Positions 44,555 through 54,335 of a DNA stretch of 64,000 nucleotides are shown here, one piece after another (position 1 is the first letter of the stretch; every line of letters begins with the position of its first letter). This DNA comes from Sphingobacterium sp. PCS056 (GTDB taxonomy: Bacteria > Bacteroidota > Bacteroidia > Sphingobacteriales > Sphingobacteriaceae): positions 3,658,001-3,722,000 of the forward strand of contig NZ_CP096883.1 of NCBI RefSeq assembly GCF_023273895.1, in the 5' to 3' direction. The notes beneath the pieces were generated by a model. That model was given only the letters and a program-made list of their open reading frames with translations. It did not search any database and was not told the origin of the DNA. The position numbers and the translations under genes were made by a program.

Positions 44555-45727
44555 TTAGTTGAGTATAAAATTTTCCTGATCTTTTGTAAGTACAATTGGT
44601 TCTGTCATTATTTTTTGAATAGCTTTATCATTAGCAGCCCGGAATCCATTAACAAATTTCTCCAATTCAGCTTCGCTCCTGGGCAGAAAAGATGCTGCAT
44701 TATTCTTTGCATTGGTCTGAAATTTTTCTACAATAGGCTGCATCAATTTGTTATAGTTATCACAGGCGGTTAGGATGTCACCCGGATATTCCGCAATATA
44801 GTGTGCTAATGCCTTTGCCCCATAAATAGACAGGGAAGCTCCCATTCCTGATAAAGCAGTCGGACAAAAACCTGCGTCTCCCAACAAAACCAAACGACCA
44901 TTATGCAGGTTTGGAGCATTTACCATGCCCATTTTGTCCATGAAAAAAAAGCCATCGTCCAGAAGATCTTGCAGTAATTGCTTTACTTCCGGATTATAAT
45001 CACCAAAAGAATCTTTAAGAATCGATGAAGCATGATCTTTGATAAAGCCAAGGTCTTCGGAGTTACGGATATAACACTGAATGGCTATTTCGTCCTCTGC
45101 TATAGGGTAGATATGTAGTGATCTGTTCACATCTATATAGACCTTAAATACACCAACTTGTTTTTCGTGGTTTTGTTTTAATTTTCCTCCTACATAAAGC
45201 GTATTGAAATCTTCTAATTGGTAATTGGTAAAATACCGTTCTCTTGTTGAAGAACGCAATCCTTCCGAGACAATTACTAAATCAACATGTATCGAATTTC
45301 CGTCTGAGAGTATAACTTTTGTGAAATCTGATTTTTCTTCTAGTTGTGAAATCGTTGTGTCAAAAAGCACATTTACATCATTTTTGACCGAATCATACAG
45401 AACGTGATGTAATCCACCTCGGCTTATTAGAACGGAACGTTCAATATTTGTATGCATTTTATCATAATCAATGCTCTGAATGATTTCCTCATTAGTTTCT
45501 ACAAAATGAACCGTTTCAGAGGGTGATGATTCAGCTTGTAGATTTTCAGTTAGTCCCAATTCGTCCATAATTTTTACACCAAAACTCTTCAGGGAGATAA
45601 GAAATCCCGCTTTACTGAATGAAGGTGACCTGTCAATTACAGTAACGTTATGACCTTCTTTTGCCAAAAAATTAGCTGCTGTTAAACCTGCAATCCCTGC
45701 CCCGGATATTAAAATGTGTTTTTTCAT
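44555..45727 (-). CDS. FAD-dependent monooxygenase (aromatic hydroxylase / TetX-like fold)
   Basis: 390 aa. FAD-binding GAGIAGLTAANFLAKEGHNV at the N-terminus, the DG-type motif LVIVSEGLRSSTR, and GRLVLLGDAGFCPTALSGMG, the GD motif. The length equals group A flavin hydroxylases such as TetX, but the residues that define TetX are not conserved, so tetracycline as substrate is not claimed. It is divergent from an AraC regulator, 87 bases apart. Confidence 0.88.
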   Translation of the reverse strand: MKKHILISGAGIAGLTAANFLAKEGHNVTVIDRSPSFSKAGFLISLKSFGVKIMDELGLTENLQAESSPSETVHFVETNEEIIQSIDYDKMHTNIERSVLISRGGLHHVLYDSVKNDVNVLFDTTISQLEEKSDFTKVILSDGNSIHVDLVIVSEGLRSSTRERYFTNYQLEDFNTLYVGGKLKQNHEKQVGVFKVYIDVNRSLHIYPIAEDEIAIQCYIRNSEDLGFIKDHASSILKDSFGDYNPEVKQLLQDLLDDGFFFMDKMGMVNAPNLHNGRLVLLGDAGFCPTALSGMGASLSIYGAKALAHYIAEYPGDILTACDNYNKLMQPIVEKFQTNAKNNAASFLPRSEAELEKFVNGFRAANDKAIQKIMTEPIVLTKDQENFILN

Positions 45728-45752
45728 TTCTTATATTTTTAAATTGATATTG

Positions 45753-45760
45753 CAAATTTA
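45753..45760 (-). promoter_or_regulatory. -7 element of the monooxygenase gene (TAAATTTG)
   Basis: TAAATTTG on the minus strand, 25 bases before the start codon. A -33 TTG is not seen at the usual distance, consistent with activation by the divergent AraC protein. Confidence 0.5.
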
Positions 45761-45814
45761 TTTATACTTTTAATGCTAAAATAGCTCAGTAAGAAACAAA
45801 AATAGTCTGATAAG

Positions 45815-46783
45815 ATGGATGATCATATAAAAAAACAAGAGATGTACTATTGGGTGGAGCGTTTAGGAGTTTCGCTTACAACATCCCAACCTGAACTGGA
45901 TATGCTATATGTCAATGAGCTTAAAATCATAGATTTAATGCCCGAAATGTTGGTTATGGTACGCTCCGTGGTGGCTAAGGAAACATTTTCTATTCGGCGA
46001 CAACCGATAACAGCTTTTGAGAGCGGAATATCCATTTCGTTCCAAAACATGATCAATTCGCCATTAAACAGATCTGCCAAAGACAAACAAGCATTACTAC
46101 AAACACAGCCCCACGTTCGCATTATCCCGCTGCATGTAGAAAGTGAGGTGAGCTTTCCAAAAGATATAAATATTCAGCAGGTAACCATCATTATAAGTCT
46201 TGATTATTTAAAAAGCTTTATCGGAAAAGACCATATAAAATTCGATTATCTTTTTAATAAAGAGAAAACGCTTTGGATTGAGGAATTCATGTCTCCGGAA
46301 ATAGCAGAAGTGGCCAATGAGATTTCGATTACAAAAATACCGGATACGCTATCAGATACTTACTATAGGCTAAAATCACTTGAACTACTATTTTATTTGT
46401 TTAAAAACCTATCAAGAAGAGCAAATGTTACGCATCAGAATCTGTCAAAATATGAACTGGAATCGGTTTACAACGTACGGGATAAAATCGCAGCTTCGAT
46501 AGACAAACCGTTTCTCCACGAAGAGTTAGTGAAGTTAAGCGGTATGAATGTCATTAAACTCCGGAAACTTTTCACGCAAGTATTTGGTAAAGGCATGTAT
46601 CCTTATTATCAGCATTTGCGTATGCAAGAAGCGGCAAGGCTTTTACGTGAAGAACATCTCTCTGTTTCTGAAGTCGGTTACCAGCTAGGTTTTAGCAATT
46701 TAAGTTATTTCGGCAGATTATTTGAGAGACATTTTGGATCCACACCGAAGAAATGGACGCAGAATAATATGAATAAACATTAG
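45815..46783 (+). CDS. AraC-family regulator
   Basis: 322 aa with an N-terminal ligand domain and C-terminal AraC HTH (LHEELVKLSGMNVIKLRKLF, LSVSEVGYQLGFSNLSYFGR). The layout is that of the PirR/pyochelin-type AraC group rather than cupin-type. It likely activates the divergent FAD monooxygenase. Its stop overlaps the stop of the next, convergent AraC gene by 4 bases. Confidence 0.88.
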   Translation: MDDHIKKQEMYYWVERLGVSLTTSQPELDMLYVNELKIIDLMPEMLVMVRSVVAKETFSIRRQPITAFESGISISFQNMINSPLNRSAKDKQALLQTQPHVRIIPLHVESEVSFPKDINIQQVTIIISLDYLKSFIGKDHIKFDYLFNKEKTLWIEEFMSPEIAEVANEISITKIPDTLSDTYYRLKSLELLFYLFKNLSRRANVTHQNLSKYELESVYNVRDKIAASIDKPFLHEELVKLSGMNVIKLRKLFTQVFGKGMYPYYQHLRMQEAARLLREEHLSVSEVGYQLGFSNLSYFGRLFERHFGSTPKKWTQNNMNKH

Positions 46784-47568
46784 TCACCTGCCATTTCCTT
46801 AAATTCCGTAGGTCTCATATTGGTCAGTTGATGAAAATTATTGCTAAATGCCGATATATTCGAATATCCAATTTCATAGGCTATCTCCGTCATATTCAAA
46901 TTTGTATCTTTAATCAATTCCATCGCTCTGATAATACGAAGCATTTTTAAGTATTGAACGAAAGTGATGTGCAATTTCGTTTGGAATAATCTGGTCAAAC
47001 TTCTCACACTCATTCCCGATTGCTGAGCAATATTATCTAAACTTAGACTTTCATTTAATCGATTTCTAAAGCTGTCGATTATTGCATTAAGCCTTTGATC
47101 GTCCGTTGTAGGAAGTTGAATGGAGAATTTTTTGAGATTTTCCTTTGATAATACTCCTTTAAACGTTAATAAAAATTCAAATTCCCATGAACCTTTAAAA
47201 TAATCACCTTTCCATTTCTCGCTAAAGGAGAGCATTTCTGCCACAAGCTTACTCACAGGGTAAATACCCAATTCATCATAAAAACTATCCGCTTTTTTGT
47301 TTGGAAAGTAAATATTGATAATGTACAAATCCTGTGTATTAAACATCAGGTTGTGCGGATAATTTTTTGGTATCCAGATATAATGATTAGCTGGAATATA
47401 CAAATCTTTTTCGTCTGTTTGTAAGTAAGCAATTCCACCATATACCAATAATAACTGAGCCTTATCGTGCTGATGAGCAGGTAAACGCTGCTCCGTTTGT
47501 TGTCTCATCACGAGGATTGAATCGGGATTTTGATCCACACTACTTATTAATTGACTAAGTATATCCAT
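46780..47568 (-). CDS. AraC-family regulator with cupin domain
   Basis: 262 aa. N-terminal cupin (QRLPAHQHDKAQLLLVYGGI) and C-terminal AraC HTH (LSLDNIAQQSGMSVRSLTRL, LNMTEIAYEIGYSNISAFSN). It is divergent from the efflux operon that starts at 47661, 92 bases away, and is its probable regulator. Confidence 0.9.
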   Translation of the reverse strand: MDILSQLISSVDQNPDSILVMRQQTEQRLPAHQHDKAQLLLVYGGIAYLQTDEKDLYIPANHYIWIPKNYPHNLMFNTQDLYIINIYFPNKKADSFYDELGIYPVSKLVAEMLSFSEKWKGDYFKGSWEFEFLLTFKGVLSKENLKKFSIQLPTTDDQRLNAIIDSFRNRLNESLSLDNIAQQSGMSVRSLTRLFQTKLHITFVQYLKMLRIIRAMELIKDTNLNMTEIAYEIGYSNISAFSNNFHQLTNMRPTEFKEMAGD

Positions 47569-47627
47569 ATGGCCAAATATAGCAAATATTAGGCTAATTA
47601 TATAAAAATGAAGCTAGGTATGTTGAA

Positions 47628-47635
47628 TAATTTTG
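47628..47635 (+). promoter_or_regulatory. -7 element of the efflux operon (TAATTTTG)
   Basis: TAATTTTG fits TAnnTTTG, 25 bases before the start at 47661. No -33 TTG at the right distance, in keeping with AraC-dependent activation. Confidence 0.5.
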
Positions 47636-47660
47636 CAGTATTAATAGTACCAGAATCATA

Positions 47661-47897
47661 ATGAAACGCAAAATCATAAAACCCGACAAAGATTTTGAAC
47701 TTGAAACACAAGTCAAAAAATCTAAACATAAATTACCTCGTACAAATGAAGAAATTGATAAAGCCAACATTTACTGGCTGTCTTGTACTTATTCCAGCCC
47801 CTTTATGCCAATGGTCGATTTAAGCTTTGCTTTTGAAGAGTTGAAAAAGATGCTAAAGCAATGGTTAGCAAAGAAAGATACCATCATTTATAAATAG
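47661..47897 (+). CDS. Small hypothetical protein heading the efflux operon (78 aa)
   Basis: Basic, soluble, starts MKRKIIKPDKDFELETQVKK, with a C-terminal amphipathic helix (FEELKKMLKQWLAKKD). No membrane segment or signal. It is 7 bases upstream of the TolC-type gene and expressed first. Family unknown. Confidence 0.6.
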   Translation: MKRKIIKPDKDFELETQVKKSKHKLPRTNEEIDKANIYWLSCTYSSPFMPMVDLSFAFEELKKMLKQWLAKKDTIIYK

Positions 47898-47904
47898 AAA
47901 GCTC

Positions 47905-49239
47905 ATGAAACGATATAAAACTACCCGGATTTTGAGCATGCTGTTACTGTTATCTACTCAGTGTATTTATGCTCAGTATACAGAAAAAGTCAAACCTTTA
48001 AGTTTGGAAGAAATATGGAAAGTTGCAGAAATGAATAATCGACAACTGAAACTATCTGACCTAAATCATCAGCAAAGTAAAATAGAAATATTGGAATCTA
48101 AAGACCGTTTGTTACCAGAGCTTTCGTTAAGTGGAGATGTAAAACTCAATTCCAAATTTCTGATTTATGACAATGGATTATTCTCTTCTCCACAGGATGT
48201 GCCTGTAAAAGGCTATGGGTACGGAGTAGGCTACAACTTAAACTTTAATCTTTATAATGGTGGTAAAGACAAAAGAAACATCGCCATAAAAAAGGAAGAA
48301 GAGACACGAAAACAATATGAAGTTGATCTGCAAAAGCATCGTGTAAAATATAATGTCGCAGTTGCTTATTTTGATTTATACAAATTTTTGCATTTCTATG
48401 ATTTTCTGAATGCAGAGATTGAAGCAGAAAAAAAGCAATTGAGATTGATAGAAAGTCTGCATAGAAACGGTACCGTACTAAAGAGTGATGTACTGAGAAC
48501 CTCCGTGAAATTATCTCAACTGGAACTTAATCTTTCCGACGTTACAAAGAAGATTGAAATCGCTAAACAACGGCTTAATGTACTGATGGGGCGCGAAAAT
48601 GATACTGAATTAGCAATAAAACACGAAGATATAATTAAATTAAACGCTATCACAGACGGTGACTACAATGACTATGTAGACATTGCTTTCAACAAATCAC
48701 CAGAATACAAAATAGTCACTAGTGACATCAAATGGAGCGAATTGAATGTAAAACAAGTGAAAGCTATGCTATTGCCCAAAGTTTCTTTGTACGCTAACTA
48801 TAATTACAACTATCCACAGATTTCCTTTTATCCGTATTCAAATGACTTGTGGGGATTTGGTCAGACAGGAATTAAAGTACAGTATTCGATTGATAATTTG
48901 TACAAAAGCAAACATACCATTGCCCGTGCCAAAGTTGTCAGCAATCAGGCTAAAGAAAAAGCAGAAATAAAGAAGGATGAAATCTCTCTTCAGGTAAAAG
49001 AAGCTTATTTACAGCAACAGCAGGCTTTGGAGAGCGTGGAAATGGCAGAACAAAATATAATTAAAACTACCGAAACTGTCCGTGTTATCAGAAGTAGCTA
49101 TTTAAATCAGGAATCGCTACTGACCGACCTTTTGGAAGCTGAAAATGCGTTATTGGAAGCGAAATTCAATCTAACAACAGCACAAACAAACGTCAACATA
49201 ACCCATATTAGACTATTGGCAATCATAGGAATTCTTTAA
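47905..49239 (+). CDS. TolC family outer-membrane efflux protein
   Basis: 444 aa with signal peptide ending CIYAQ. Two OEP repeats are visible as long helical stretches (KHRVKYNVAVAYFDLYKFLH; KDEISLQVKEAYLQQQQALE) and NGGKDKRN in the membrane part. It provides the outer-membrane channel for the EmrA/EmrB-type pair encoded 7 bases further on. Confidence 0.9.
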   Translation: MKRYKTTRILSMLLLLSTQCIYAQYTEKVKPLSLEEIWKVAEMNNRQLKLSDLNHQQSKIEILESKDRLLPELSLSGDVKLNSKFLIYDNGLFSSPQDVPVKGYGYGVGYNLNFNLYNGGKDKRNIAIKKEEETRKQYEVDLQKHRVKYNVAVAYFDLYKFLHFYDFLNAEIEAEKKQLRLIESLHRNGTVLKSDVLRTSVKLSQLELNLSDVTKKIEIAKQRLNVLMGRENDTELAIKHEDIIKLNAITDGDYNDYVDIAFNKSPEYKIVTSDIKWSELNVKQVKAMLLPKVSLYANYNYNYPQISFYPYSNDLWGFGQTGIKVQYSIDNLYKSKHTIARAKVVSNQAKEKAEIKKDEISLQVKEAYLQQQQALESVEMAEQNIIKTTETVRVIRSSYLNQESLLTDLLEAENALLEAKFNLTTAQTNVNITHIRLLAIIGIL

Positions 49240-49246
49240 TACAAAT

Positions 49247-50296
49247 ATGATGAACAAAAATAAAACAGATAAAATTATTGTAAGCCTCACCAAATGGTTG
49301 GGAATTGCATTATTCGTAGGAATTATTATTTGGGGAGCTACCTATTTCTTAAAGAGATATCGCTATGAACAGACTAATGATGCTCAGGTGGATGCTTATC
49401 TCTCACCGATAAATGCAAAAGTGGGTGGCTATATCAGCAAAATATATTACAAGGACAATCAGTTGCTTAAAAAAGGTGATACACTTGTGGTCATTGAATT
49501 GGACGAGTATGGACTGAAAAAAGATGCTGCATCAGCAGAACTCATGAGTTCACAAGCCAAATTACCCATCTTGACCGCAAACGAAGAAACACAACTTAAA
49601 AGTATTGAGGTTATAAAAGCACAATTGGCAGGAGCGAAAGCGAGATTGAGCCAACAGCAAAAAGAATTTGACCGTTATAAAAATTTACTAGCAGATGAAT
49701 CTACCACACAACAGAAATTCGATAACATCAGTGCTTCTTTATCCATTGCACAGTCAGATTATGATCAGGCTAAAGCTTCTTTACAAGTAGCAGAATCTAA
49801 ACTGAATGTTTTTAGAGCGCAACATCATGCTGTACAGGCAGAGATAAAAATTAAAGAAACACTTGTTCAAAGACAGGAATTGGACATTCGATATACGGTT
49901 ATCACTGCACCTTTTGATGGACAAATTGGTAAAAAGACCATTCAGGAAGGTCAACTGATACAAGCTGGGCAAACATTGGCTTTTTTGGTGAACAAAGCCG
50001 AGGAAAAATGGGTAATTGCAAACTTTAAAGAAACACAGATTGGCAACTTCAAAATCGGGCAAGCGGTATCCATAGAAGTTGATGCTTTCCCGAATCAAAA
50101 ATTCAAGGGTATCATCGAATCACACTCGCCAACCACAGGTTCACGTTATTCCCTACTTCCACCAGATAATGCTACAGGTAATTTTGTCAAAACCATCCAA
50201 CGAATTCCTGTAAGAATTAAACTGACCGATACGCCTGAAAAATTAGTAAAACTCTCTGCCGGAATGAATGCCAACGTTTATGTTTTAAAAGATTAA
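49247..50296 (+). CDS. HlyD/EmrA-type periplasmic adaptor
   Basis: 349 aa. One N-terminal membrane helix (LGIALFVGIIIWGATYFLKR), then the biotinyl-lipoyl half-motif DAQVDAYLSPINAKVGGYIS, a coiled-coil hairpin (about 85-200) and the second lipoyl half with VITAPFDGQIGKK. It links the MFS pump to the TolC-type channel. Its stop overlaps the next ATG by one base. Confidence 0.9.
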   Translation: MMNKNKTDKIIVSLTKWLGIALFVGIIIWGATYFLKRYRYEQTNDAQVDAYLSPINAKVGGYISKIYYKDNQLLKKGDTLVVIELDEYGLKKDAASAELMSSQAKLPILTANEETQLKSIEVIKAQLAGAKARLSQQQKEFDRYKNLLADESTTQQKFDNISASLSIAQSDYDQAKASLQVAESKLNVFRAQHHAVQAEIKIKETLVQRQELDIRYTVITAPFDGQIGKKTIQEGQLIQAGQTLAFLVNKAEEKWVIANFKETQIGNFKIGQAVSIEVDAFPNQKFKGIIESHSPTTGSRYSLLPPDNATGNFVKTIQRIPVRIKLTDTPEKLVKLSAGMNANVYVLKD

Positions 50297-51888
50297 TGAT
50301 GCAAGCACATAAAATACCAATCTTTAAATCCTGGGTATCTGAATGGGTGGCGAGATCCGTCATATTTGCCATCCTGATGACCTGTCTATTTAGCTTCGCT
50401 TTTTACAGCAGTCCGATTGCAACAATGGGCTTTTACGGTGTACAACCTGCCGATGTGCAATATGGCATGGTCGTTATTTATGGCTCTACCGTAGCTTTCT
50501 TAGCACTTGATTTTCGGATTGTAAAATATTTTGCACCTAGAAAATATTTACTGGTTGCTCTTGCCGTAAATGCAATATGTTCCGTGATCTGTTTTCATTT
50601 CAAAGATTGGACTTGGTTTGTTATTTGCCAGTTTTTTCAAGGAATTACCTGTGCATTGATGTCAGGAATCGTCTTACAACTTATTTTTCCAAGATTACAG
50701 TCTGTACGTGCCCGTGTGATTGCTTTTAGTCTACTGTATGGCAGCATACAGATTGCCGTTCCTTTTTATTCTATTTTTACCAGCGTAGTCATTCATTTTT
50801 TTGATTTTAACTGGCTATTCTACGGATTTATTGTCATACTCATCATGCTAACAATTACTGTTTTGCTTACGATGAACAGTAAAGCCCGGTTTACCAAGAA
50901 GATTCCACTTTATCAGGTGGATTGGATAGGCTATCTGTTTTATGTGTCTTTTATCTTAATCTTAGGATACATACTTGTATACGGGCGACAATTGGGATGG
51001 TTGGGTAGTTCATTAATCACTACTCTAAGCGTGGTCAATCTAATTATTCTTTCACTTTTCATCATTAGAGAATTAAAGCTTAAACGACCGTTAATCAACT
51101 TACAGATTTTCAAGACTAAGAATTTTGTTGTTGGGTTATTCCTGCTTTTTACATTTTATATTTTTAAAGGAAGCACTGGACTTGCCTACGGCTACCTAGA
51201 AGTGATTTTAGGAAATGACCCACTGAGCACCATTCCGATATGGACGGCTGTAATTTTTGGAACTACAGGGAGTATGTTCGTTACGTCCAGATTTGTCTTG
51301 ATGGGTTATAACCTGATCAGGATGATTATTGTTGGCTTTGGAATGATGGCGATTTATTATGCTTATATGATACTATTTGTTTCTGTGCAGGGCGAAACAA
51401 TTGATTTCATTCTACCTATGTTTATTTATGGTGTGGCAACAGGAGTCTTATTTGTTCCTATTGTTTCGTTTACAGCTTCATCAGCACCGCCAGCAATTGC
51501 TATCAATGCATCGCTTGTGGGCATATTGGCTAGGTTTACAGGGTTTACAGCTAGTCTGGCACTGAATAACGAACTTCAATTATTTGCAAAATCAGGAGTT
51601 CGCGAAAAGATTCGGGAAGCAATTACGGAAACCAACCCTCAATTACCCGCTACCTTACTGGATATTCAAAATCAATATATGAATGCCGGTAACGATATCT
51701 ATACTTCAAAAGCAGTATCCTCAGGCTATTTTAATCAAATGGTAGGTCATCAAATATTGGCTCGTGCTACCAGAGATTATTACGATTGGATGTTAACAGG
51801 TGTGATTTTCGTAATTGTTATTTTACTCTTATTACCTCAAATTCAAAAAGTTGTTTTGAGATTAATAAAAGGTAATATACCTTATTAA
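50296..51888 (+). CDS. MFS transporter, EmrB-like (DHA2) pump
   Basis: 530 aa, about 14 membrane helices, the size of DHA2 drug:H+ antiporters. It is divergent from typical EmrB in sequence (motif A RIVKYFAPRKYLL is weak), but its place after TolC and EmrA genes defines a tripartite efflux system. Probable substrates are hydrophobic toxic compounds. The overlap with the adaptor gene suggests translational coupling. Confidence 0.85.
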   Translation: MMQAHKIPIFKSWVSEWVARSVIFAILMTCLFSFAFYSSPIATMGFYGVQPADVQYGMVVIYGSTVAFLALDFRIVKYFAPRKYLLVALAVNAICSVICFHFKDWTWFVICQFFQGITCALMSGIVLQLIFPRLQSVRARVIAFSLLYGSIQIAVPFYSIFTSVVIHFFDFNWLFYGFIVILIMLTITVLLTMNSKARFTKKIPLYQVDWIGYLFYVSFILILGYILVYGRQLGWLGSSLITTLSVVNLIILSLFIIRELKLKRPLINLQIFKTKNFVVGLFLLFTFYIFKGSTGLAYGYLEVILGNDPLSTIPIWTAVIFGTTGSMFVTSRFVLMGYNLIRMIIVGFGMMAIYYAYMILFVSVQGETIDFILPMFIYGVATGVLFVPIVSFTASSAPPAIAINASLVGILARFTGFTASLALNNELQLFAKSGVREKIREAITETNPQLPATLLDIQNQYMNAGNDIYTSKAVSSGYFNQMVGHQILARATRDYYDWMLTGVIFVIVILLLLPQIQKVVLRLIKGNIPY

Positions 51889-51890
51889 AG

Positions 51891-52064
51891 CAGGATGCTG
51901 TAATATCTCTTTTGAAAATTGGTTTTAACGGTTATTTGCTTATCGGTAGTGATGCAGACGACTTTAAATAAGTAATCGAGGGAGTTTGCAACGACAAGAA
52001 ATATTTTAGTACAGGAGTATCCAAAACAGAGCGAGAGTATTTCAGCAATAAGGCAGACGCCTAA
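51891..52064 (+). pseudogene. Relic of a NarL-type response regulator receiver domain
   Basis: Translation just after the pump gene reads LLKIGFNGYLLIGSDADDFK, an in-frame TAA, then VIEGVCNDKKYFSTGVSKTE and a stop at 52062. G-x-NGYLL...E.I..V....KYFS is the end of a NarL/LuxR-type receiver and its linker. No start or HTH remains. Confidence 0.6.
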
Positions 52065-52402
52065 ACTTTTCCATTTTTTGTTTAATAAAATATAGGCATA
52101 ATAATTTTTGTTTATTTGTTATGAGCTAACGGAAAGGTGTAGAACAGCAAAGCAATAAGCACCATTACCAAATCGTTACCTGAATTCTTTGATTATCCCT
52201 ATAAAAGCTTAGTATTCAACCGAAAAAGCTTTTTACTGAAAACTTTAAAATAAAAATCTTCTTGACAGTTTTCTGAATGTCGATCAGTTGGCTATTTTGT
52301 ATTTCCCTGTTTAGCAACAGCTTATTTCCAAAAAAAGCCATTTACATAATTGAAAACGGCCTTTTCGGGAATAATATGAATATATCATCGTGCGCTGAAC
52401 TA
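52065..52402. other. 338-bp intergenic stretch
   Basis: No gene recognised. An imperfect hairpin near 52331-52365 (AAAAGCC...GGCCTTTT) may be a terminator for the following minus-strand lipoprotein gene. Confidence 0.4.
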
Positions 52403-52819
52403 CTACAACCCCAGTGAATCTCTGATCTGCTTATTAGATTCGTTTAGGATAGAATCTATATTCGTAATATTACTTTCTTTGATAAATTTATTATTATTGA
52501 CCAGATCTTTTTGAATTAGTTCATAATATTCAACAGGAATTCCTTTAGCAACAAACTCTTTTTCACTTAAATTAAACACCATTTTGTTACCTTTTACGGC
52601 AAGATTTTCATAAGTAACAATCGCAAGCTTTTTTAATAATGCTTGCTGCTCCGGTGTTTGTAAGCTATCAGGTATCTGCTGCACATAACGGTAACCTGGT
52701 TTAAAATAAGGTGCATCCTCCTTAGCTTTCGTTACTTTTTTATTTTCTACTGTTGTATTACTATTCTGGCATGAGAATAATACAAATACCATAATCGTAG
52801 CGATAATCAATTTCTTCAT
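52403..52819 (-). CDS. Putative lipoprotein (138 aa)
   Basis: Signal peptide with lipobox VFVLFSC (MKKLIIATIMVFVLFSCQNS). Mature part is soluble, mixed helix and strand, with RYVQQIPDSLQTPEQQALLK in the first half. No family recognised. Single gene. Confidence 0.7.
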   Translation of the reverse strand: MKKLIIATIMVFVLFSCQNSNTTVENKKVTKAKEDAPYFKPGYRYVQQIPDSLQTPEQQALLKKLAIVTYENLAVKGNKMVFNLSEKEFVAKGIPVEYYELIQKDLVNNNKFIKESNITNIDSILNESNKQIRDSLGL

Positions 52820-53006
52820 TTTAACAAGATAGCAAATATGTATGGTTTAAAACTCCGATAGCTAAAGACTTCTATAGCGCTAAATCATCGGCTTTCATAA
52901 CCAATAATATAACCAAATCCAATGAGTTGAAGAAATTAGTCTTTCATTCATTAAAATCATCACCGTCAATCAAGATACACTTATCCCTAACTTTTTGCTA
53001 TTGACC

Positions 53007-54008
53007 TTACAATTTTGATATTTTGATAAAGCTACCGTTATAGAAATCAATCTTAGTTAAGTAATATTCCACGTTATTTGATGCTAAAACTGCACCTAAT
53101 GCTCCGAACATCACGGATGCCGCAACCACATTTGTGGCAGAGGCTGTTGCCCTGCTAGGTCCCTGAAAAAAGAAATCATGACCTTCCCTGAAAAGCGGAT
53201 AAAAATTATTTTCACTCGAGATATAGGCCATTCCATTGACGACAACAGCATAGCAGGAGTTTGCCTTAATGCGTTTCAATTTACCTTTAGCATCCAAGGT
53301 ATAAAAACCTTTGGCAGCATCCTGATCCTTAAGAGTGGCCTCTCCATCCGGCATCTGATTTTTAAAATGCCTATAATCGGTATATATCCCATCCTTTAAT
53401 ACAGCATTCTGGTAAAGCGGTGTTTTCGCTTTCTCCATATTTTCAAAATCACTAATTTGAGCGATATTATATCGCGTCGTATCGCTCGGCAGTTTATTTA
53501 AATTATCTTTCAAAAAATCGGTAACAATCCAGCTGGCATGTCTGAGCAGACCCTTCGTTACATCCATGCCCTTGTTGACATGTGAGGTGTCAATGCTGGC
53601 TAATTTTTGATAAGAATTGAGTGGGTTTTTCACAAATAGTTCGGCTCTAAAATCAAAAAATCCCGATTCCGAAAAAGCACCTGTAAGCTCTGCCACCGCA
53701 AATTTTTTGATGAGAAGAACGAGCGTTCCATCTCCTGTCCTCCCCTGTACCAAAAGACCAAACTGTTGCTGGATTTGCTTTTCAAGGGGTATTTCTGGTA
53801 TCACCTGTGCTTTGGCATTGAGCGCGCCGACTTGAATGATCCCTAGATTTTCCTTGAAGTCCCGTCCGTCAATAACATCGATATGTTGGTAAAGACTTGT
53901 TTCAACAGTGCCCGTCGGTGGAGCAAGTGAGAAGTCCCGTACTCTTTTTTGTGCATGTACCTGCACGAGTAAAGTGCTAACAAAAGCAATGGCTAGTATT
54001 TTTTTCAT
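53007..54008 (-). CDS. Secreted hypothetical protein (333 aa)
   Basis: Signal peptide MKKILAIAFVSTLLVQVHAQ. Beta-rich, with VIDGRDFKENLGIIQVGALN in the first part and a short hydrophobic stretch around NVVAASVMFGALGAVLASNN near the end, perhaps a loop or transient anchor. Family not recognised; probably periplasmic or surface-attached. Confidence 0.68.
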   Translation of the reverse strand: MKKILAIAFVSTLLVQVHAQKRVRDFSLAPPTGTVETSLYQHIDVIDGRDFKENLGIIQVGALNAKAQVIPEIPLEKQIQQQFGLLVQGRTGDGTLVLLIKKFAVAELTGAFSESGFFDFRAELFVKNPLNSYQKLASIDTSHVNKGMDVTKGLLRHASWIVTDFLKDNLNKLPSDTTRYNIAQISDFENMEKAKTPLYQNAVLKDGIYTDYRHFKNQMPDGEATLKDQDAAKGFYTLDAKGKLKRIKANSCYAVVVNGMAYISSENNFYPLFREGHDFFFQGPSRATASATNVVAASVMFGALGAVLASNNVEYYLTKIDFYNGSFIKISKL

Positions 54009-54335
54009 TTTTAGCTTTTATAATGCTTCAAAAATGATCATTTGAACTATAAAATACAAATGGTTAAGAAGAAAATTTACTAAGCGAAAGCCATGTATTG
54101 AACTTGATTGGTGCATCCTACCTAATGCCTCAATCCCACAACACCGCAATACGAATATGACTACAACACGGCCGAAAATAAGGGCGAACGCACAACAGGC
54201 GTTTAGCAAAACAGGTGCTGAAGGAAATCTATTGAACTTTTTAACTATATTTGAATATAGGAATTTCTATTACATGACAGTCCTCAAAATCCCTACGGCA
54301 ACTTTATGATTCGCCAAAAGCTAAATATATATAAA
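54009..54335. other. 327-bp intergenic stretch
   Basis: Divergent region between the secreted 333-aa gene and the PfkB kinase gene. No gene relic or clear promoter box was found. Confidence 0.4.

Noticed and set aside
44555..45727. Possible tetracycline-inactivating TetX gene
   Set aside because: The fold and size agree, but sequence outside the FAD motifs does not match TetX, so only a flavin monooxygenase is claimed.
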